DNA of 64,000 nt from Tenacibaculum caenipelagi. Its GTDB lineage: Bacteria; Bacteroidota; Bacteroidia; Flavobacteriales; Flavobacteriaceae. This document shows, one piece after another, positions 26,877-35,155 of the stretch; position 1 is the first letter of the stretch, and the number at the start of each line of letters is the position of its first letter. Position numbers and translations under genes: made by a program. Below the pieces are notes generated by a model. That model saw only the letters and a program-made list of their open reading frames with translations. It was not told where the DNA came from and did no database searches. The stretch covers positions 326,287 through 390,286 of the forward strand of contig NZ_SNYH01000003.1 of NCBI RefSeq assembly GCF_004363005.1, written 5' to 3'.

Positions 26877-26895
26877 AGGCTATAAGTAATGCGTA

Positions 26896-27018
26896 CCCTA
26901 ACAATATATAACCACAGTTATGGCGGATTCGACTACGTCCAAATCCATTCGGAATTGCTAAAACTGGTTCTAAATCAAAAATGATAGTTAGTTTACCTTA
27001 TAACCATTATGTTAAAAC
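26896..27018 (+). repeat. Cassette-type imperfect palindrome (site I)
   Basis: The left arm CCCTAACAATATATAACC matches sites D and G; the right arm ACCTTATAACCATTATGTTA pairs with it imperfectly. The centre has TCCAAATCCATTCGGA with ACTACG just before it, as in site K. It starts 19 bp after a stop and ends 18 bp before the next start. Confidence 0.65.
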
Positions 27019-27036
27019 CTCTAAAAAGATTCACTA

Positions 27037-27597
27037 ATGAAACCTTTAATTTCTTTTACATTATTATTTTCTCTTGCAGTAATGGGGCAAAAGTTTCATA
27101 CTGATTTTAAATACAATGACTCCTTAAATAATGGCATAAGAATACAAAATAGTTATCCAAAAGGAGGACAAAAATATACAGATCCTTATAGTGAAAAAGA
27201 ATATGTATATGTAATATTTTGGACTCGTATCAGTAATGAAACAGCTTCTAATTTAAAATTAGAAATACATTTCCCACATGATTCATTCACAATTCCCTCT
27301 TCTCTTAATACAATATTCAATTTGTTTTTACCAAAGGAAAAAATGGCGATTGAAAAAGATGTCTTGTTCAATTATGGTTTGGATATAAATTCAGTTTTAA
27401 ACGAAAACATAAATAAACCATCCGAATTAACAACAATCATTCCCCCAAAAAACTCATACCTTTTTTATACAGTTGCAATTTCTAATAAAGGTGTTAATGG
27501 TGTAGTACGAACTGGATTTGAATTAGAAAAACGAGACTTGATTTATAAAATAAACGGCTATAAAATTATTTGTGGGAGAATTGTAACCAAAAACTAA
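27037..27597 (+). CDS. Hypothetical exported protein
   Basis: A 186-aa protein with a probable signal peptide (ISFTLLFSLAVMGQ). After cleavage it is mostly beta-strand, with WTRISNETASNLKLEIHFP, TTIIPPKNSYLFYTVAISNK and GVVRTGFELEKRDLIYKING. I do not recognise a family. It is the last + strand unit of the array: site I lies on its left, a half-site J on its right, and the convergent LysR gene follows after 63 bp. No clue to function beyond export. Confidence 0.68.
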   Translation: MKPLISFTLLFSLAVMGQKFHTDFKYNDSLNNGIRIQNSYPKGGQKYTDPYSEKEYVYVIFWTRISNETASNLKLEIHFPHDSFTIPSSLNTIFNLFLPKEKMAIEKDVLFNYGLDINSVLNENINKPSELTTIIPPKNSYLFYTVAISNKGVNGVVRTGFELEKRDLIYKINGYKIICGRIVTKN

Positions 27598-27611
27598 AAT
27601 ATATTTAAACT

Positions 27612-27640
27612 GATAACTAACGATTATACATAATTGTTTA
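27612..27640 (+). repeat. 5' half of a cassette-type palindrome (site J)
   Basis: ACTAACGATTATACATAATT starts 15 bp after the last array gene and resembles the other left arms. The right side is replaced by the end of the LysR gene, so this looks like the right border of the array. Confidence 0.35.
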
Positions 27641-27660
27641 GCTGTAAGAAAAATAAGTCA

Positions 27661-28548
27661 TTACTTTGAAAAAGCTTCTTCAAAGTTGGAAATAAAATCA
27701 TTGATATAATTTTTATCCTTATCCGTTTTTCGAAAAACCAAATAATGTTTTCTTTTTAATCCATCTCTTCCAATTCGCTTAAACTCCAAATTATCAGATA
27801 ACTTAAAAGATTTTAATGCCCATTGAGGCATACACATAATTCCCATATTAGCATCAACCATCTCCAAAGCAACTTCCGTTAAAGGAATAGCAGAAATTTT
27901 TAACGGGGTTATTTTATTTGGTTTTAAAAACAAATCATAAACTGAGACCGTTTCTAAAGGGAAAGAATGAATTATTAAATGTGTTTCTGAAAAATCATTA
28001 GTATCTAAAAATTCTTTCTTACTCAAAGGATTTTCTTTATGAACAATTGCAAAAACCTCATCTTCAAAAATTTCTACGTTTGACAAGATCTCATTTAAAG
28101 GTTTTTGAGTAACAATGGCAATATCAATCTCATTCGATAAAATTTTTGAAATAGGTTGATGAGTAGCTTCTAAAACCAAATCAACATTTATTTCTGGATA
28201 TAAAAGTCCCATTTTTTGAATAAATGAGGAAAGGCCATGATAAAAACTATAACATTCTGTACTAACTTTGATAGTACCAACAGAACCTGTTCGTAACTGT
28301 TCTATATTTTGGAAGCCTTTTTCAATGCTTTCTAAAATAGAATTACCTAATTTATACAGTTCGGTGCCTTCTTCTGTTAATTGCCATTTATTTCGCTTTC
28401 TATAAAATACTTTAAACCCTAAACGTTCTTCTAATTCTCTTAATTGATGACTCAATGCTGATTGTGTTAAAAACAATTTATTGGCAGAATTGGCAATACT
28501 GCCCTCTTCTTCAATTGTTTTTATAAGTCTAAAGTATTTGATTTCCAT
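27661..28548 (-). CDS. LysR-family transcriptional regulator
   Basis: A 295-aa regulator with a winged helix at the N-terminus (MEIKYFRLIKTIEEEGSIAN, then SQLR-type recognition helix LTQSALSHQLRELEERLG) and a periplasmic-binding-type effector domain (about 90-290). It is divergent from the rhodanese/GNAT pair across 137 bp, the usual arrangement for a LysR regulator and its target. A minus-strand TATTTTTG at 28555-28562 is 6 bases from the ATG, so its mRNA would have almost no leader. The effector is unknown; the MetR-like N-terminus and the rhodanese neighbour fit a sulfur-related signal, weakly. Confidence 0.92.
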   Translation of the reverse strand: MEIKYFRLIKTIEEEGSIANSANKLFLTQSALSHQLRELEERLGFKVFYRKRNKWQLTEEGTELYKLGNSILESIEKGFQNIEQLRTGSVGTIKVSTECYSFYHGLSSFIQKMGLLYPEINVDLVLEATHQPISKILSNEIDIAIVTQKPLNEILSNVEIFEDEVFAIVHKENPLSKKEFLDTNDFSETHLIIHSFPLETVSVYDLFLKPNKITPLKISAIPLTEVALEMVDANMGIMCMPQWALKSFKLSDNLEFKRIGRDGLKRKHYLVFRKTDKDKNYINDFISNFEEAFSK

Positions 28549-28554
28549 AGCTTA

Positions 28555-28562
28555 CAAAAATA
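28555..28562 (-). promoter_or_regulatory. -7 box of the LysR gene
   Basis: Minus-strand TATTTTTG ends 6 bases before the start codon. No clear -33 element is seen. Confidence 0.4.
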
Positions 28563-28685
28563 ACAATTTGTTGCCTATGTTCAGTTTGAAAAAATTTCAG
28601 CTTCAATTTTAAAACACTCAATTTCAATATTCAAAAAACCGGTTCTTGGCCGGCTAATTTTGGCTAAAATTAAAATCTATTAATT

Positions 28686-29078
28686 ATGCAAAAACAAATT
28701 GAATTTTACGAAAACAAACTCGCTTTCGAAATGGATCCCTCAGATTTATATCATGCTTTTGAGAATGACACAGAATACATAGCGGTAGATGCAAGACAAG
28801 CTTTTGGATATAATAAAGAGCATATTCCAACGGCAATTAATCTTCCTCATAAAGAAATTACTGAAGAAACAACAAAACATTTAGACAAATCTAAAACCTA
28901 TGTTTGCTATTGTGACGGAATTGGTTGTAATGCGTCTACAAAAGGTGCTTTAAAAATGGCTAAATTAGGGTTTAAAGTTAAAGAATTAATGGGCGGAATC
29001 GAATGGTGGAAATTTGATGGTTACGCAACTGAAGGATCACACCCAAACAAAGGTTCAATGTTTGAATGTGCTTGTTAA
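28686..29078 (+). CDS. Single-domain rhodanese-like protein
   Basis: A 130-aa sulfurtransferase-fold protein. The N-terminal part (IEFYENKLAFEMDPSDLY) is an extension; the rhodanese domain shows AVDARQAFGYNKEHIPTAINLP, the active-site segment KTYVCYCDGIGCNAS, with the Cys at the loop start, and LGFKVKELMGGIEWWKFDGY. The loop CDGIGC differs from the CxxGxR of classical rhodaneses, so specificity may differ. Divergent from the LysR regulator and followed after 11 bp by a GNAT gene; the three probably form one regulated locus. Confidence 0.9.
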   Translation: MQKQIEFYENKLAFEMDPSDLYHAFENDTEYIAVDARQAFGYNKEHIPTAINLPHKEITEETTKHLDKSKTYVCYCDGIGCNASTKGALKMAKLGFKVKELMGGIEWWKFDGYATEGSHPNKGSMFECAC

Positions 29079-29089
29079 AATAGTATATA

Positions 29090-29533
29090 ATGATTATACG
29101 ATTCGCCAAAACTACCGACTTACCACAAATTATTGATTTATGTGAGCAACATGCTGAATTTGAACACGCTGAATTTGAAAAAAAAGACAAAGAAAAATTA
29201 CTAATGAAGTCAATTTTTGGAAAATTTCCAAGCTTAAAATGTTTAGTGGTAGTAAGTGAAAATACAATTGTTGGGTATGCAACCTACATGAAGCAGTTTT
29301 CGACTTGGAATGCAGATTTTTATATTTACCTCGATTGTTTGTTCCTTACAGAAAAAACCCGCGGAGAAGGGTTAGGAACAGCCCTAATTGAAAAAATTAA
29401 AGAATATACAAAAACTGAGAGTTGTACTATTATTCAATGGCAAACACCTTACTTTAACAAAAAAGCAATTCGGTTTTACCAAAAGATTGGTGGGGTTTCA
29501 AAAACAAAAGAAAGGTTCTCTATGAATATTTAA
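29090..29533 (+). CDS. GNAT-family N-acetyltransferase
   Basis: A 147-aa acetyltransferase of the spermidine/diamine acetyltransferase-like GNAT branch. MIIRFAKTTDLPQIIDLCEQ is the N-terminus, IYLDCLFLTEKTRGEGLGTALIEKI the acetyl-CoA binding loop (RGEGLG), and YFNKKAIRFYQKIGG the final motif. A direct repeat of five residues (HAEFE twice, codons at 29150-29179) sits near the N-terminus. It follows the rhodanese gene by 11 bp and is probably its operon partner. Substrate unknown. Confidence 0.9.
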   Translation: MIIRFAKTTDLPQIIDLCEQHAEFEHAEFEKKDKEKLLMKSIFGKFPSLKCLVVVSENTIVGYATYMKQFSTWNADFYIYLDCLFLTEKTRGEGLGTALIEKIKEYTKTESCTIIQWQTPYFNKKAIRFYQKIGGVSKTKERFSMNI

Positions 29534-29940
29534 GCGTAAAGCTAACAAGATATAAATACAATAGCGATTTAAGTACTAACTTAAATCGCTATTGTATTAA
29601 AAATTGTATCTTCCCCTATAGAAATTATATATTAATTTATACAAAATCGCTATCTACTAATGAAAAAAACGGATTAATTAACCTGATACTTTTATACTAT
29701 GGATTTTTGAAAAACCATTAGATAATTAACTCAAAATATATTAGACTAATTACCCTCTTCTTTTTTCTAGAATAAAGAATACAATTACCTTTCTATTTTA
29801 AGAAAAGAATTAAATTTGATTATAATAAGGAGAAAATAAAACCAACACACTAACAACAGCTAAAATAAATACACATAAACTAAATAAAAAGATGTGTACT
29901 AGCCTTAACAAGACTATAAGTCTCAAAAACGAAAATACAA
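29534..29940. other. Gene-free stretch of about 400 bp
   Basis: Between the GNAT and VOC genes. The only structure I see is the perfect 20-bp hairpin at 29555-29598. The rest is AT-rich without an open frame of note, a -33/-7 pair or repeats. Confidence 0.6.
29555..29598. terminator. Perfect 20-bp hairpin, probable terminator
   Basis: AATACAATAGCGATTTAAGT (29555-29574) pairs perfectly with 29579-29598 around loop ACTA. It follows the GNAT stop by 21 bp. There is no T-run directly after the stem, so it may terminate differently or protect the 3' end. Confidence 0.55.
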
Positions 29941-30336
29941 ATGAAATATGGATACACTATAATTTATGTTGAAAACGTAAAAGAAACTATTGAATTTTAC
30001 CAAAAAGCTTTTGGATTTCAACAAAAATTCTTAACCCCAGAAAATGATTACGGAGAATTGATTTCAGGAGAAACAACTATCGCCTTTGCTTCAATTGAAT
30101 TGGGCAATTCAAATTTTAAAAACGGATTTATCAAAACCAAAAAAACTGAAAAGCCATTCGGTATAGAAATGGCATTTGTTACGGAAAATATTGAAACGGA
30201 CTTTAAAAAAGCGATTGAAATGGGAGCGACTGAATTTGAACCTTTGACAGAAAAACCTTGGGGACAAAAAGTAGGTTACCTAAGAGATAACAGTGGTATT
30301 CTTATTGAAATATGTACTCCTATTAGTTCAAAATAA
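29941..30336 (+). CDS. VOC-family (glyoxalase/bleomycin-resistance fold) protein
   Basis: A 131-aa metalloenzyme-fold protein with paired beta-alpha-beta-beta-beta units. YTIIYVENVKETIEFYQKAFG is the first unit, FGIEMAFVTENIETDFKKAIEMGATEFEPL the second, and WGQKVGYLRDNSGILIEICTP carries the final Glu metal ligand. Such proteins include glyoxalase I, dioxygenases and antibiotic-binding proteins, and sequence does not choose among them. It stands alone, with about 400 bp before it and 280 bp after it. Confidence 0.88.
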   Translation: MKYGYTIIYVENVKETIEFYQKAFGFQQKFLTPENDYGELISGETTIAFASIELGNSNFKNGFIKTKKTEKPFGIEMAFVTENIETDFKKAIEMGATEFEPLTEKPWGQKVGYLRDNSGILIEICTPISSK

Positions 30337-30618
30337 ACACAATATAACTTAAAAATTCTACTTACTACAATATCAAAAATAGAAAAAATGGCTCTCAAAA
30401 TCCGCTACTTTTTATACTCAAGAACAAATCAATTTTTGTTCTCCTAAAAACTCTTCTAACAATGTCTTTTCAGGTATTAAAACATGTTCCCTTTTTAACT
30501 TAATATTTCATCGATAAAATTAGCCTTTCTGTATAGTCAATAACTGTAAACATCTATTACAATTTATTAAGACACCAATATACTTCACTTTTGAAGCGTA
30601 AATTAAAATACGCTAACA

Positions 30619-31950
30619 ATGAAATTATGTCTTATCATAGCAACCTTCTTTTATTTACAGGTTAGTTTTTCACAGGTAAAAGATTCTATACCATTAAAAG
30701 TATGGTCGCTTGAAAAATGTATTGCTCACGCTATAGAAAATAATATTACTATAAAGGAAGCTACTCTAAATAAAAGTATTACAGAAACAGATTATAAAGC
30801 TGCAAAATCATCTAGACTTCCTAATTTAACCGCTTCTGGTTCAACTTCTTTTTCAAACGGAAACTCTATAGATCCCATCACGAGTAATTTTGTTTCTGAC
30901 CAAATATATAGCACTAATATTGGGCTGAATAGTTCTATAATTTTGTTTCAAGGAAATCAAATCAATAACCAAATTATCCAGAACGAACTCCTTTTAAAAC
31001 AAAGCATTTTTATTGAAAAAGAAGTTAAAAACAATATCACCTTAAGTGTTTTAGAAAACTATTTACAAATTCTTCACGCTAAAGAAGGAATTATCATTGC
31101 CGAAAACAACTTACAATCAACTGAAAAAGAAGTTGAACAAGCTAAAGCAAGATTAGATGCTGGTACGATTACTTTAAGCGATTATACCGAAGCGCAAAGT
31201 CAAGCAGCAACAAATAAATACATCCTTATTAACGCCAAAAACACATATCAACAATATCTAATTAGTTTAAAACAGTTGTTAGAATTAGATCCAACCCACA
31301 ATATTGAAATTAAAAATTTAGATAATAATACAGATTTTCCTCTAATGGCTTTAAACGAAATAGCTATTTACAAAAAGGCTTTAAATGTTTTACCAGAAAT
31401 TAATGCGAGTAATTTAGAAATTGAAGCTAGTAAAAAAGGAATGGATATTGCCAAAGGAGGATATTTACCAACTTTATCACTTACAAGTAGCTTAGGCACA
31501 GGTTATACAAGTGTTAATGAAACAATGACTTTTTCCAATCAACTTGATTTTAATTTTAATCAAAAAATTGGACTCTCTCTTTCAATTCCTATCTTCAATA
31601 GAAATCAAACAAAGGCAGCCGTTCAAAAAGCCACTATTAATATAGAAAAAGCTGAAATAAGCAAAACAAACACTCAAAAAGAAATTTATAAAAAAGTAGC
31701 TACAGCATATCAAAATGCCATCGCTACTCAAGAGCAACTTGTAGCTGCTAAAACTTCGATGAAAGCAGCCGAACAATCATATAAGTTGGCTAAAAAGAAA
31801 TATGAATTAGGTAATTTAAGTACTGCTGACTTAGTAATTAGCCAAAACACCTATACTAATTCTCAACAAAACTATTTACAAGCTAAATATCTAAACATTT
31901 TGTACCAACAATTATTAAAATTCTATCAAGGAAACCGTATAACACTTTAA
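30619..31950 (+). CDS. TolC-family outer membrane efflux protein
   Basis: A 443-aa outer-membrane channel component. A signal peptide (LCLIIATFFYLQVSFSQ) is followed by two OEP repeats with long coiled coils: WSLEKCIAHAIENNITIKEA in the first, and NQTKAAVQKATINIEKAEIS with AYQNAIATQEQLVAAKTSMKAAEQSYKLAKKKYELG in the second. It is the first gene of a six-gene operon (10 bp to the adaptor gene). With the MacA/MacB-like proteins it would form a tripartite pump for peptides, antibiotics or lipids. Confidence 0.93.
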   Translation: MKLCLIIATFFYLQVSFSQVKDSIPLKVWSLEKCIAHAIENNITIKEATLNKSITETDYKAAKSSRLPNLTASGSTSFSNGNSIDPITSNFVSDQIYSTNIGLNSSIILFQGNQINNQIIQNELLLKQSIFIEKEVKNNITLSVLENYLQILHAKEGIIIAENNLQSTEKEVEQAKARLDAGTITLSDYTEAQSQAATNKYILINAKNTYQQYLISLKQLLELDPTHNIEIKNLDNNTDFPLMALNEIAIYKKALNVLPEINASNLEIEASKKGMDIAKGGYLPTLSLTSSLGTGYTSVNETMTFSNQLDFNFNQKIGLSLSIPIFNRNQTKAAVQKATINIEKAEISKTNTQKEIYKKVATAYQNAIATQEQLVAAKTSMKAAEQSYKLAKKKYELGNLSTADLVISQNTYTNSQQNYLQAKYLNILYQQLLKFYQGNRITL

Positions 31951-31960
31951 AAAATATAGA

Positions 31961-33181
31961 ATGAAAACTAAAAAAAATATTACCATCATTGGCATTAGCC
32001 TAGTCATTGCCATATTAGCATTTTATAATCTATCCCCTCTAGAAGCCCCCGTATCTATTGAAGCTAAAACCGTTTTAGCTAAAAAAGACGATGTTAGCAC
32101 CTTAGTTACGGCTACAGGAACTGTTGAACCCATCACTCAAGTAGAAGTTGGTACACAAGTATCTGGTGTTGTTAAAAAAATTTATGTAGACTACAATGAT
32201 GTTGTAAAAGAAGGACAACTCATTGCCGAATTAGACAAAACCAATCTTAAAGCTGCATTAACACAAGCTCAAGCTAGTTATAGCAATGCTTTAAACCAAC
32301 ATAATTATACCGAAACAATATATAATAGGCAGAAAAACTTGTATGACAATAAAGTTATAAGTAAATCTGATTATGACGATGCTCTCTATAATTTTCAAAC
32401 AGCAAAAAATACTGTAGTACAACGCTTATCTGAGCTTAAAACAGCGAAAACAAATTTAGAATATGCCAATATCTATTCACCTATTAATGGAGTCGTTTTG
32501 TCTAAAAATATAGATGAGGGTCAAACCGTTGCAGCAAGTTACAGTACCCCTACCTTATTCACCATAGCACAAGATTTAAAAGAAATGCAAGTGGAAGCCG
32601 ATGTTGATGAAGCTGATATAGGAAACGTAGAAGAAGGACAACGAGTAACCTTTACTGTTGATGCTTATTTAGGCGAAACCTTTGAAGGAGAAGTTACACA
32701 AGTACGTTTAAACCCTACAACCACCTCTAATGTAGTAACTTACACAGTAGTTATAAAAGCTCATAATCCAGATTTAAAACTAAAACCAGGGTTAACAGCA
32801 ACTATTTCAATTTACACTTTAGAATTAAAAAATGTATTAACAATTCAAGCTAAAGCGGTAAACTTTAAACCAGATGCTGATGTAATGTCTCAATACTTTA
32901 CTCAAAAGAAGCTTACTCCCAAAATAAATAATACTTCGCCAAAGAAAGATACAAAAGAAACAACTGTACTTTGGGTTTTAAATAACGATGAATCAATTAC
33001 TTCAAAACCAGTTACTCTTGGTGCTAGTGATGGTGTTAACGTCCAAATTTTAAGTGGTATTACTGAAGGAGAAAAGCTAGTATATAGCCTTAAAACAGCG
33101 GCTCCTTTATCTCAGACACAAGATGCAAACGAAAGCCCTTTTATGCCAAAACCTCCAGGTGCTAACAAAAAAGGAAAGTAA
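31961..33181 (+). CDS. Periplasmic adaptor (membrane fusion) protein, MacA-like
   Basis: A 406-aa membrane fusion protein. One N-terminal membrane segment (ITIIGISLVIAILAFYNL) anchors it; the lipoyl halves (VEVGTQVSGVVKKIYVDYND and YSPINGVVLSKNIDEGQTV) flank an alpha-hairpin of about 80 residues; beta-barrel and membrane-proximal domains follow (QVEADVDEADIGNVEEGQRV). It bridges the TolC-like channel and the MacB-like ABC permease. The stop is 2 bp before the ATPase gene. The C-terminus is rich in Pro and Lys and probably disordered. Confidence 0.93.
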   Translation: MKTKKNITIIGISLVIAILAFYNLSPLEAPVSIEAKTVLAKKDDVSTLVTATGTVEPITQVEVGTQVSGVVKKIYVDYNDVVKEGQLIAELDKTNLKAALTQAQASYSNALNQHNYTETIYNRQKNLYDNKVISKSDYDDALYNFQTAKNTVVQRLSELKTAKTNLEYANIYSPINGVVLSKNIDEGQTVAASYSTPTLFTIAQDLKEMQVEADVDEADIGNVEEGQRVTFTVDAYLGETFEGEVTQVRLNPTTTSNVVTYTVVIKAHNPDLKLKPGLTATISIYTLELKNVLTIQAKAVNFKPDADVMSQYFTQKKLTPKINNTSPKKDTKETTVLWVLNNDESITSKPVTLGASDGVNVQILSGITEGEKLVYSLKTAAPLSQTQDANESPFMPKPPGANKKGK

Positions 33182-33183
33182 TC

Positions 33184-33933
33184 ATGACTAAAGAAATTAT
33201 TAAAATACAAGACCTAAAGCGTAAGTTCACTATGGGTTCAGAAACAGTCCATGCACTTAAAGGTATTTCTTATAGCATTACAAAAGGTGAATTTGTAACT
33301 ATTATGGGCTCTAGTGGTTCTGGGAAAAGTACTATGTTAAACATTTTAGGTTGTTTAGATCAGCCAACCTCTGGTACATACGAAATTGATGGTGTTAATA
33401 TTAAAGATTTAAGCAAAAATGAATTAGCCACTGTGCGAAATGAAAAAATAGGGTTTATTTTTCAATCATATAACTTACTAGCAAGAACTACAGCTATAGA
33501 AAATGTAGAGCTCCCTTTACTATACAACAGCAAAGTCACTACTGAAGAACGAAAAAAGCGCGCTATTAAAGCTTTAAAAATGGTTGGTTTAGGAGAACGA
33601 TTATACCATACCCCTGCACAACTTTCAGGAGGACAACAACAACGGGTAGCTATTGCAAGATCATTAGTTAACAACCCAGTAATCATTCTTGCTGATGAGG
33701 CCACAGGTAATTTGGATACCAAAACATCTTACGAAATCATGGCTTTATTTCAAGAGTTAAATCAACAAGGAATTACGATAGCCTTTGTAACTCATGAACC
33801 TGATATCGCCACTTTTAGCAACAGAACTATTATATTAAAAGATGGAGAAATAATACAAGATTATAAAAATCATAATATACAGTCAGCTACAGAACATTTA
33901 GCCGCATTACCTATAGAAAATAATTTGTCATGA
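33184..33933 (+). CDS. ABC transporter ATP-binding protein, MacB/LolD family
   Basis: A 249-aa ATPase subunit. Walker A is [10 protein letters not shown] near residue 39, the Q-loop FQSYNLL, the signature [15 protein letters not shown], Walker [14 protein letters not shown] and the H-loop FVTHEPD. This is the MacB/LolD branch (type VII ABC), where the ATPase pairs with a four-helix permease and drives transport from the periplasm. In E. coli MacB both domains are fused; here they are two genes. The stop overlaps the permease start (ATGA). Confidence 0.95.
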   Translation: MTKEIIKIQDLKRKFTMGSETVHALKGISYSITKGEFVTIMGSSGSGKSTMLNILGCLDQPTSGTYEIDGVNIKDLSKNELATVRNEKIGFIFQSYNLLARTTAIENVELPLLYNSKVTTEERKKRAIKALKMVGLGERLYHTPAQLSGGQQQRVAIARSLVNNPVIILADEATGNLDTKTSYEIMALFQELNQQGITIAFVTHEPDIATFSNRTIILKDGEIIQDYKNHNIQSATEHLAALPIENNLS

Positions 33934-35150
33934 GAATTTTAAACTTACTTAAAATAGCTTACAAAGCCATTATCTTAAATAAAATGAGAACCTTACTCAC
34001 TATGCTGGGTATTATTATAGGAGTTGCTTCTGTAATTGCAATGTTAGCTATTGGAGAGGGTTCTAAAAAAAGTATACGCTCTACCATTTCTAGTATGGGG
34101 TCTAATATGATTACTATTAGTCCTGGAGCCGATATGCGTGGAGGAGTAATACAAGATGCCAGTGCTATGGAAACCCTGACACTAAATGATTACAAAACCA
34201 TAAAGGAACAAGCTAATTTATTAACCTACTCTACTCCAATGGTAAATGGTGGCGGACAAGTAATCAATGGCTCGAACAACTGGCCTTCTTCAATTTACGG
34301 AGTAAACCCTGAATACTTATATATAAAGCTTGTAGGCTTACAAAGTGGTAGTATGTTTACCGAAGCTGAAGTAAAATCAGCTGCTAAAGTAGCTTTATTA
34401 GGGCAAACAGTTGTAGATAATATATTTGCTGAAGGTGAAGAGCCTGTAGGAAAGACTATTCGATTCAATAATATTCCTTTTAAAATAATAGGTATCCTAG
34501 AAAAAAAAGGAGAAAACACTTTTGGTCAAGATCAAGATGATGTGGTAATTGCCCCTTATACAACAGTGCAAAAGCGTATTTTGGCTATAAATCATATAAA
34601 CCAAATTGTAGCTTCTGCAGTTAGTGAAGAGCAAGCTCCTAATGCTGTAACTCAAGTTACTGAAATTTTAAGATCTCAACACAAGCTTTCAGATAATGAA
34701 GATGATGATTTTAATGTCAGATCTATGGAAGAACTTATTTCTACTTTTAGCTCTACTAGTGAGATGCTAACTGTTTTATTGGTTGCAATTGCAGGAATTT
34801 CTTTATTAATTGGGGGTATTGGTATTATGAACATTATGTATGTTTCAGTAAAAGAACGTACCAAAGAAATAGGTTTACGTATGGCAATTGGAGGAAAAGG
34901 TTCTGATATTTTAATGCAATTTCTAATTGAAGCTATTTTAATTAGTGTTACCGGTGGATTACTTGGTGTAATCTTGGGTTTAAGCGTCACCCTTTTTATT
35001 GAAAAATTCTTAAATTGGCCTACAGATGTTGCTTTATACTCTATTGTTATATCATTTGCGGTATGTGCCATTACAGGTATTTTCTTTGGATGGTATCCTG
35101 CTAGAAAAGCTTCTGCTTTAAATCCTATAACTGCTTTACGTTACGAATAA
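33930..35150 (+). CDS. ABC transporter permease, MacB family
   Basis: A 406-aa permease with one N-terminal helix (about 20-42, MLGIIIGVASVIAMLAIGEG), a large periplasmic domain (45-285) and three C-terminal helices, the FtsX/MacB layout. The motif MLGIIIGVASVIAM followed by GSKKSI and the C-terminal VKERTKEIGLRMAIG plus WYPARKASALNPITALRYE are family hallmarks. It overlaps the ATPase by 4 bp. The exported compound cannot be told from sequence. Confidence 0.94.
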   Translation: MRILNLLKIAYKAIILNKMRTLLTMLGIIIGVASVIAMLAIGEGSKKSIRSTISSMGSNMITISPGADMRGGVIQDASAMETLTLNDYKTIKEQANLLTYSTPMVNGGGQVINGSNNWPSSIYGVNPEYLYIKLVGLQSGSMFTEAEVKSAAKVALLGQTVVDNIFAEGEEPVGKTIRFNNIPFKIIGILEKKGENTFGQDQDDVVIAPYTTVQKRILAINHINQIVASAVSEEQAPNAVTQVTEILRSQHKLSDNEDDDFNVRSMEELISTFSSTSEMLTVLLVAIAGISLLIGGIGIMNIMYVSVKERTKEIGLRMAIGGKGSDILMQFLIEAILISVTGGLLGVILGLSVTLFIEKFLNWPTDVALYSIVISFAVCAITGIFFGWYPARKASALNPITALRYE

Positions 35151-35155
35151 CAAGT

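Noticed and set aside
18391..27640. Classical mobile integron
   Set aside because: The repeat ends (for example AGACCGTTGGC and ACGTAAACGTTAGC) do not fit the RYYYAAC/GTTRRRY core pair well, and there is no intI or attI in the window. I report a cassette-like array instead.
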